Below are positions 40,286 through 44,749 of a DNA stretch of 44,749 bases, one piece after another (positions within the stretch are counted from its first letter, which is position 1; each line of letters begins with the position of its first letter). A model generated the notes under the pieces. It ran no database searches. It was given only the letters and a program-made list of their open reading frames with translations, and was not told the origin of the DNA. The translations under genes were made by a program, and so were the position numbers. Origin of the DNA: Actinomycetota bacterium (GTDB lineage Bacteria; Actinomycetota; Thermoleophilia; Gaiellales; Gaiellaceae); the NCBI GenBank assembly GCA_003162055.1, contig PMNA01000017.1:213782-258530 (forward strand), in the 5' to 3' direction.

Positions 40286-40972
40286 CTATGGCGTGACGAC
40301 CGAGAATTGCCGGTCTTGAGCAGCGGCTAGGAACGCATTGTACACCAGGACTTCGAAATCGCCGGCGCCGATCTGCCTGAAGCTGACAAATGCATGGTCC
40401 GTGAACGTCGAGGGGTCAACGATATTCCCGAGAGCGATCGTGACCGGACTTCCGAGGAACTTCACCTCGTAATCACCGAGGCCGATCCTCCTCGCCTGAA
40501 CTGCTTGACCGCTGCAGTTGTATGCACCCGCCACATCCGTCAAAGTCGACGAGAAAGACGTGCTGGCGGGGACTAGCGCAAAGCCCTTGATCTGGCCAGT
40601 GATCGAACTGCAGTCGTTACGCGTATAGCCGGAAGCGGCGATCCCGCCTAGTGATAGCGCGTTGGTGGCGGTTGCCGCAGTCGTAGCGTTGGTGGCGGTT
40701 GCCGCAGTCGTAGCGTTGGTGGCATTGGTTGCGTTTGTCGCTGTGTCGGCCTTCTTCGCGCTGTTCACCTTCCCCAGCTTGCTGAGATTGATCTGTGTGC
40801 CGCTCAGAGTGTGGTTGCGCAGCCGGTTTCCCGACAGCGATTTCTTCGCGATGAGACTATCTCCGCGGGCGAGATGCCCCGCAGCAACTGCCGTGCCAGA
40901 TAGTGCGACGAGTAGCGCCGCCATGGCCACAACCATAGATGCGGATGGCCTACGGCCCAAGATCTTCTTCAT
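40286..40972 (-). CDS. Secreted protein with Asn-Ala-Thr repeat spacer
   Basis: 228 residues from ATG 40972 behind GGGAG. Signal peptide: basic MKKILGRRPSAS, then MVVAMAALLVALSGTAVAAG. Next is the conserved 'SLSGNRLRNHTLSGTQI' block and a low-complexity spacer of NAT/TAAT repeats (about residues 75-110). The C-terminal domain of about 115 residues (TRNDCSSITGQIKGFALVPA, YNCSGQAVQARRIGLGDYEV) has two Cys and repeated 'GxGDFEVLVYN' strands. Proteins with this layout (signal, RLRNHTLSG block, repeated N/T spacer, beta-rich tail) are frequent in Thermoleophilia and have no assigned function; the layout suggests surface exposure. A 27-bp DNA tandem repeat encodes part of the spacer. Confidence 0.75.
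   Translation of the reverse strand: MKKILGRRPSASMVVAMAALLVALSGTAVAAGHLARGDSLIAKKSLSGNRLRNHTLSGTQINLSKLGKVNSAKKADTATNATNATNATTAATATNATTAATATNALSLGGIAASGYTRNDCSSITGQIKGFALVPASTSFSSTLTDVAGAYNCSGQAVQARRIGLGDYEVKFLGSPVTIALGNIVDPSTFTDHAFVSFRQIGAGDFEVLVYNAFLAAAQDRQFSVVTP
40659..40712. repeat. 27-bp tandem repeat, two exact copies plus a partial third
   Basis: The unit begins GCGTTGGTGGCGGTTGCC and is repeated at 40659-40685 and 40686-40712; a third unit starts at 40713 and diverges after GCGTTGGTGGC. It lies inside the secreted-protein gene and adds nine residues per unit, so copy-number change would keep the frame. Confidence 0.9.
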
Positions 40973-41196
40973 CGGACTCCCTTTCCAGTTGAACGCACGT
41001 AACGGCGAGCTTTGTGCCCACTTGAAGCTAACAGCGCCGCGCGACGACGTTAAATAGGTTCCATCGCCGGGGCAGCAAACGCTCATCAGCGGATGCGAGG
41101 CCGGGCGACCCGTCCGCGTCTCGCGTGCTCAAGAGAAGCTCTGCTACGCAGGTCGAACGTTCCGTCGATCTCTTGACCCGCCAACGAGCTCAGCCG

Positions 41197-41273
41197 CGCG
41201 TAGGGTTCAGAAACTCGTCCGTCGCCAGAATTAACCAATTTTGCAGGTAGTTCGACTAAACGAACCCTACGCG
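41197..41273. repeat. MITE-like inverted-repeat element, 77 bp
   Basis: Perfect 12-bp terminal inverted repeats CGCGTAGGGTTC / GAACCCTACGCG around a 53-bp AT-richer centre. The outer CGCG (or TA) could be a target duplication. There is no coding capacity. It could be a miniature transposon or a long-stem regulatory hairpin. The remainder of 40973-41373, between the secreted protein and the permease, shows no gene. Confidence 0.6.
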
Positions 41274-41373
41274 GTCACGAATCTCGTTGCGGAAGTTCAC
41301 GGCAGCGCTGGGCGAACGCCCCAGCGGCAATGGACGGTTCGGGTGATCAGGCTCTCGCGGACAGCCAATCGCG

Positions 41374-42873
41374 GTGAGCAGCTCAGCGTCATACTGGGAC
41401 CTCATGTGGGTGCACAGGCGACGTCATCCGCGGGCCGGTGGCGCCTTGGCTCTCGCCTCGGATGCCGGCCGACCAACCCGGAGGTTCATCACCTGGCCTG
41501 CGCTGGCGATGATGACCGTGGGATCGGTTGGCTACTTGGGATCGGCGCCGGCGACTGCCACGCTCGGATTCGCCTCCGTCTTCCTCTACGTCCTACCCGC
41601 TTTTGTGTTCCTGGTGCCCGTGTCGCTGGTCGCGGCAGAACTCGCCTCCGGGTGGCCAGGCGGCGTCTACAACTGGGTCAGCGAGGGCATCTCGGCTCCG
41701 ATGGGCCTGCTCGCGGTGTGGTGCCAGTTTGCCCAGACGATCTTCTACTACCCGGCGCTGCTCGCCTTCGTCGGCAGCACGCTCGCCTACGTGATCGACC
41801 CGCGCCTGGCCGGCAACGGCGTCTACACCGCTGCGATCATCATCGTGCTCTTCTGGGGCGGCGTGCTGCTGTCCTCACGGGGCGTTTCGCTCGTGGCCGA
41901 GCTCTCCTCGAGCGGGACCGTGATCGGAACGCTAATCCCAGGAGCCATCCTCGTCGTCCTCGGGGTCATCTACGTGGCACAGGGCAACCATTCGGCGGCG
42001 CCGATGGACACTCATCACATCCTGCCGGCGTGGAGTGGACTGGCCAGCATCGTCCTGATCGTCAACAGCTTCTTCACCTACGCCGGAGTCGAGATCAACG
42101 CCGTGCACGTCGACGAACTTCGCAACCCGGGGCGGGACTATCCGAAGTCGATCTTTGTCGCGATGGCGCTCGTGCTGGCGGTCTTTATCTTCCCGACGCT
42201 GGCGATCTCCTGGGTGATTCCGGCGGGCCAGATCAGCTTCACCGCCGGCGTCATGCAAGCCTTCAACAGCTTCATGACGCACTTCGGGATCGGCTTCGCT
42301 GTGCCGCTGATCGCGATCGCTCTGGCGGTCGGGGCCCTGGCCGGCATGATGGCCTGGCTCGATGGTCCGTCCGAGGGCCTTGTGCGGATCGGACGTGAAC
42401 AGGGCTATCTGCCTCCGTACTTCCAGAAGGTCAATGGTCGCGGCATCGAGGTCCACATCCTGACGGCACAAGCCGTCGTGATCACGGTCATCGCGCTGCT
42501 CTACGCGTTCATCCCAACCGTTTCCAGTGCCTACTGGATCTTCACGGCGCTGGCTACGCAGGTGTACGTGATCATGTACGTCCTGATGTTCATTGCCGCA
42601 GTGCGTCTCCGCCGCGCGCAGCGAGATCATCCACGCGGATACCATGCGCCCGCGCTGAGCCTGCTGTGCCTGGTCGGCGGGCTGTCATCGGTGATCGCGT
42701 TCCTGATCGGTTTCGTGTCCCCGTCACAGCTTGCCCACACGAGCCCGCTCGTGTATGCCGGGCTGATCGCGGCCGGGATTCTCGTCCTCGGGGTTCTCCC
42801 CCCGCTACTGCTGCACCGTTTCCGGAAGCCGGCCTGGAAGGCGACCGGGGTACGGGAGGGTGCCCAACCGTAG
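41374..42873 (+). CDS. APC-family amino acid permease (GadC-like)
   Basis: 499 residues with about twelve membrane helices. N-terminal core RRFITWPALAMMTVGSVGYLG carries the first-helix unwound segment of APC carriers. Other motifs are SLVAAELASGWPGGVYNWVSEG, SFFTYAGVEINAVHVDELRNPGRDYPKS (the 'F.GxE....E..NPxrdyPra' family signature) and GLVRIGREQGYLPPYFQKVNGRG. It is closest in pattern to glutamate:GABA antiporter and related amino acid permeases; no decarboxylase gene is adjacent. GTG 41374 is used; ATG 41404 is equally possible, since neither has a clear ribosome-binding site. It sits between the two copies of the 139-bp repeat. Confidence 0.88.
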   Translation: MSSSASYWDLMWVHRRRHPRAGGALALASDAGRPTRRFITWPALAMMTVGSVGYLGSAPATATLGFASVFLYVLPAFVFLVPVSLVAAELASGWPGGVYNWVSEGISAPMGLLAVWCQFAQTIFYYPALLAFVGSTLAYVIDPRLAGNGVYTAAIIIVLFWGGVLLSSRGVSLVAELSSSGTVIGTLIPGAILVVLGVIYVAQGNHSAAPMDTHHILPAWSGLASIVLIVNSFFTYAGVEINAVHVDELRNPGRDYPKSIFVAMALVLAVFIFPTLAISWVIPAGQISFTAGVMQAFNSFMTHFGIGFAVPLIAIALAVGALAGMMAWLDGPSEGLVRIGREQGYLPPYFQKVNGRGIEVHILTAQAVVITVIALLYAFIPTVSSAYWIFTALATQVYVIMYVLMFIAAVRLRRAQRDHPRGYHAPALSLLCLVGGLSSVIAFLIGFVSPSQLAHTSPLVYAGLIAAGILVLGVLPPLLLHRFRKPAWKATGVREGAQP

Positions 42874-42983
42874 CCCGTCGACGGGCACGGGCACGGTCGG
42901 TGATCCACTCTGGATGATGCGCGGTCACCGCCGAGCGCTGGCTTTCGGATCGTCGGGAGGACCCGAAAACCGCGCACCTTGGG

Positions 42984-43058
42984 TGACCTGACCCCCGAAA
43001 ATCGGTCCACCTTGAAGTTAAGTTTTCGGACCGATGAGGAGGAGTCAGAGATGCCCAA
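42984..43058 (+). mobile_element. Relic of an IS3-type left end
   Basis: Starts TGACCTGACCCCCGAAAATC, includes the internal pair TCGGTCC / GGACCGA and a strong GAGGAGG site, then ATGCCCAAGAAGCG, which reads MPKKR, the usual first residues of IS3-family OrfA. The frame stops two codons later, where the 139-bp repeat begins. The match is from memory of IS3-type ends, not from a search. The stretch 42874-43447 contains this relic, repeat copy 2 and a promoter motif, and no gene. Confidence 0.5.
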
Positions 43059-43197
43059 GAAGCGATCCGGGTGAGGCGAACTGTGTTCGGCGTGTACGCG
43101 CCAGTACGCTCCCTCCCGCTCGGACGCGGCATGGCGTACCTGAAGACGCACCGAGTCCTCTGGGCTCCGTCGGCTCCCGGTAGACGGCTGGTAGACG
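43059..43197. repeat. 139-bp direct repeat, copy 2
   Basis: Ungapped match to 40098-40236 in the same orientation. The left boundary coincides with the break in the IS3-type relic (shared GAAGCG), and the right boundary falls after GGTAGACGGCTGGTAGACG. Confidence 0.85.
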
Positions 43198-43350
43198 GAG
43201 GAGTTTCCCGTTCTCGATTTCGGCGCTGCTGCTCGATGTGTGACCAAGACGGTGCTGAGCACGGTGTCCGAGCTGGACTTGGAGAGCGTGAGTGGGACGG
43301 TCTAGTTCTCCTTCGACGAGCCGTCGTCAGAGCATGGGGTGAGCGGGAGA

Positions 43351-43392
43351 TCGCGGTGGCGTGGTTACGACCGCGTTCCCGGCCATAATGGG
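43351..43392 (+). promoter_or_regulatory. Promoter-proximal motif, copy 2
   Basis: Partner of 39036-39077. Arms CGCGGTGG / CGACCGCG (one mismatch), then CATAAT at 43384-43389 as a good -10, ending GGG. It lies 56 bp before the 129-aa gene. Conservation of both palindrome and -10 suggests a shared regulator binding over the promoter. Confidence 0.5.
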
Positions 43393-43447
43393 ACGACCGT
43401 CACGATCGATAGCGACCGACGACACACTTCCACCGTTAGGAGACACG

Positions 43448-43837
43448 ATGATCGGTGAAAAGGTGCAGCAGTTCAAGGGGAAGGGTACCGACCTGAGCGC
43501 GCTGAACGAGAAGATCGCGAGCTATCTGAAGTCCGACGGGTTCACGGTTCAGACCTCAGCGGCGAGTTCGCAAGGGACGGTGATCCAGGCGAAGAAGGGT
43601 GGGTTCTTGAGCGGAGTCATCGCCGCTGACCGTGCCTTGTCGATCCTGGTCTCTGGCGACTCGAACGACTTCACGGTCCGGATCGGGATCGGGAAGTGGC
43701 TGGAGCATCTCGGCGTGGCAGCATTGGAGACCTTGCTGTTGTCCGACTTGTTCCTCGTCGTCGACGTGGCCGAGATGGCCTGGAATCTAGAGATCGAGAG
43801 CAAGCTCGCCAAGCAGATCGAATCGCTAGTCGGCTAG
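43448..43837 (+). CDS. Conserved hypothetical protein, 129 aa
   Basis: Starts at ATG 43448 behind TTAGGAGACACG. The N-terminal half is alpha/beta (MIGEKVQQFKGKGTDLSALN, SYLKSDGFTVQTSAASSQGT, VIQAKKGGFLSGVIAADRAL, SILVSGDSNDFTVRIGIGKW). The C-terminal half is a hydrophobic helix (HLGVAALETLLLSDLFLVVD), probably membrane-associating, then a charged tail. I recall similar small proteins in actinobacteria and other soil bacteria, annotated without function. The 'QGTVIQAKKGGFL' and 'IGIGKWLEHLG' stretches look like the conserved core. Upstream lies the promoter motif shared with the transporter gene at 39150. Confidence 0.75.
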   Translation: MIGEKVQQFKGKGTDLSALNEKIASYLKSDGFTVQTSAASSQGTVIQAKKGGFLSGVIAADRALSILVSGDSNDFTVRIGIGKWLEHLGVAALETLLLSDLFLVVDVAEMAWNLEIESKLAKQIESLVG

Positions 43838-43899
43838 CCGCCGCCCGGTGTCGAGCCGTCGCCTGCGCGAGTGCTCAGGAATGTAGCTTGAGAAGGGCG

Positions 43900-44418
43900 C
43901 TAGCCTGCAGGGGTGAGGATCTTTTCGAAGCAAACTAGGTGTGTTCCGCGAAACCAGAACCGAGCACGCTCCTCGTAACCTTGACCGCGGTAGAAACGAA
44001 GTAGTGCTTCATGCGCCGCGCTGGCATCAAAGCGAACCGATCGAAGCCCGTCTCGCTTTGCGTTCCCCTCAATCCATTGCATACAGATTCGGCCGATGCC
44101 GACCCCCTGGTAGTCCGGGTGCACAGCGAGTTGCGTGACGTACATAACCGGATCTGCTGACCACGCCTCCGCAGGCACGTAATCCGCCGCATCCCTCCCG
44201 AGCGTGAATGTTCCGACGATCCGCGAGTCCGCTCGCCGTACCGAAAAGACACGACCGGCATCGGCAGCGGTCTGCAGAAGAGACAGTGGGTACGCGGGGG
44301 CTCAGTGAGACAGCCCCCACCGCTCCTCCATATCTAGGCCTGCCGCGGTCAGGATCGCGTGGAGCTCTTCGAGCTCGTTTGGTTGGGCTCGTTCGAAGGT
44401 CAGGTTCACGGCACGCAT
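43900..44418 (-). pseudogene. GNAT acetyltransferase interrupted by an in-frame TGA
   Basis: From ATG 44418 the frame reads a GNAT N-terminus (MRAVNLTFERAQPNELEELH, then EERWGLSH) and meets TGA at 44304-44302, codon 39. The same frame continues with family sequence to the TAG at 43900: APAYPLSLLQTAADAGRVFS, DSRIVGTFTL, MYVTQLAVHPDYQGVGIG (acetyl-CoA loop), and FYRGQGYEERARFWFRG. Related acetyltransferases have Trp after the 'LSH' position, so a TGG to TGA change explains the break without any frameshift. Translation from the GTG at 44178 would give only a 92-residue C-terminal half. It is therefore probably a recent pseudogene, or a sequencing error of one base. Confidence 0.8.
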
Positions 44419-44537
44419 TCTGATCACAACGAGGGTATGGAGCCGCACCAGTTAGGGAACAGAGTGATCGCGTGCGCCAGCGTACGAGAATGACGCCAGA
44501 GTGCGGTCGTGTCCAGGCGGTGTGCCAGCATGAGGGA

Positions 44538-44749
44538 ATGGTTCGTAACGACAATCCTGTCCTGATCCTCACAGGGGCACCGGGGTCGGGAAAGACAACG
44601 GTCGCCCGGCTTCTCACCGCGCAAGAGAATCGCGCCGTTCACGTTGAGTCGGATTGCTTCTTCCACTTCATCAAGAGCGGTTACGTTGAACCCTGGAAGC
44701 CGGAGTCGCACGGGCAAAACGAGACGATCATGCGGATCGTCGGCGATGC
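44538..44749 (+). CDS. P-loop kinase-like/AAA ATPase protein, partial (3' end outside window)
   Basis: From ATG 44538 the frame is open to the window end (about 70 residues). Residues 8-25 carry a Walker A motif, LILTGAPGSGKTTVARLL, followed by AVHVESDCFFHFIKSGYVEP, where the Asp after the second strand fits small-molecule kinases and zeta-toxin-like proteins. GAGGGA lies immediately before the ATG, closer than ideal. The substrate cannot be told from this part. It is divergent from the broken GNAT gene. Confidence 0.75.
   Translation, partial: MVRNDNPVLILTGAPGSGKTTVARLLTAQENRAVHVESDCFFHFIKSGYVEPWKPESHGQNETIMRIVGD

Noticed and set aside
40110-40319. Similar short open frames on both strands of the two 139-bp repeats
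   Set aside because: No ribosome-binding site; of the differences between copies, most change residues in the + frame and the - frame is mixed, so coding is not supported.
40659-40740. CRISPR-like tandem repeat
   Set aside because: The units abut without spacers and lie in frame within a protein gene; there is no CRISPR array in the window.

Overview
The window is high-GC chromosomal DNA of a free-living actinobacterium. Probable class is Thermoleophilia (Solirubrobacterales/Gaiellales). That placement is an inference from codon use, the many GTG/TTG starts, the secreted proteins with an 'NATNATTAAT' repeat spacer, and the enzyme repertoire. It was not tested by phylogeny. There is no rRNA operon, CRISPR array or prophage.

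1-12.2 kb is mostly housekeeping. It holds the 3' part of zwf, an ECF sigma/DUF4349 anti-sigma-type pair, a secreted fibronectin-III-like protein, a stand-alone receiver protein with a 57-aa neighbour, full-length B12-dependent metH behind a leader terminator, a DGC-type cysteine protein, acetate kinase, a flavodoxin and a PAS-LuxR regulator. 12.24-14.92 kb is a complete IS1595-family transposon. It has terminal inverted repeats and target duplication signs, and it carries four extra genes beside the transposase. It sits between the PAS-LuxR gene and a class II aldolase-like gene.

15-31 kb resumes the core. It has a DsbA-VKOR-epimerase operon, a GAF histidine kinase with a NarL-type regulator, and a GNAT/ADP-forming acyl-CoA synthetase protein (Pat-like) next to acetyl-CoA synthetase, its likely target. 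A TetR gene lies divergent from an MMPL exporter that appears to start at CTG. A tRNA-Met(CAU) follows. 31-40 kb has an aldo/keto reductase, gltD, a quinone oxidoreductase, a RimK-like ATP-grasp protein, a dCMP deaminase, an SGNH hydrolase, a LacI regulator and a DMT-type transporter.

40-44.7 kb looks rearranged. It has the 3' half of a tRNA-Arg(CCU) gene, a 139-bp direct repeat in two copies 3 kb apart, a relic of an IS3-type left end, a MITE-like inverted-repeat element, an amino-acid permease, and a GNAT gene broken by an in-frame TGA. The last gene, a P-loop kinase-like protein, runs off the window.

The most unusual non-coding signal is a dispersed repeat present four times. Each copy begins just after the 3' end of a transcription unit (zwf, the NarL-type regulator, pat, tRNA-Met) and points the same way as that unit. 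It consists of a terminator-like hairpin, usually a middle block, and a conserved 35-bp palindrome.
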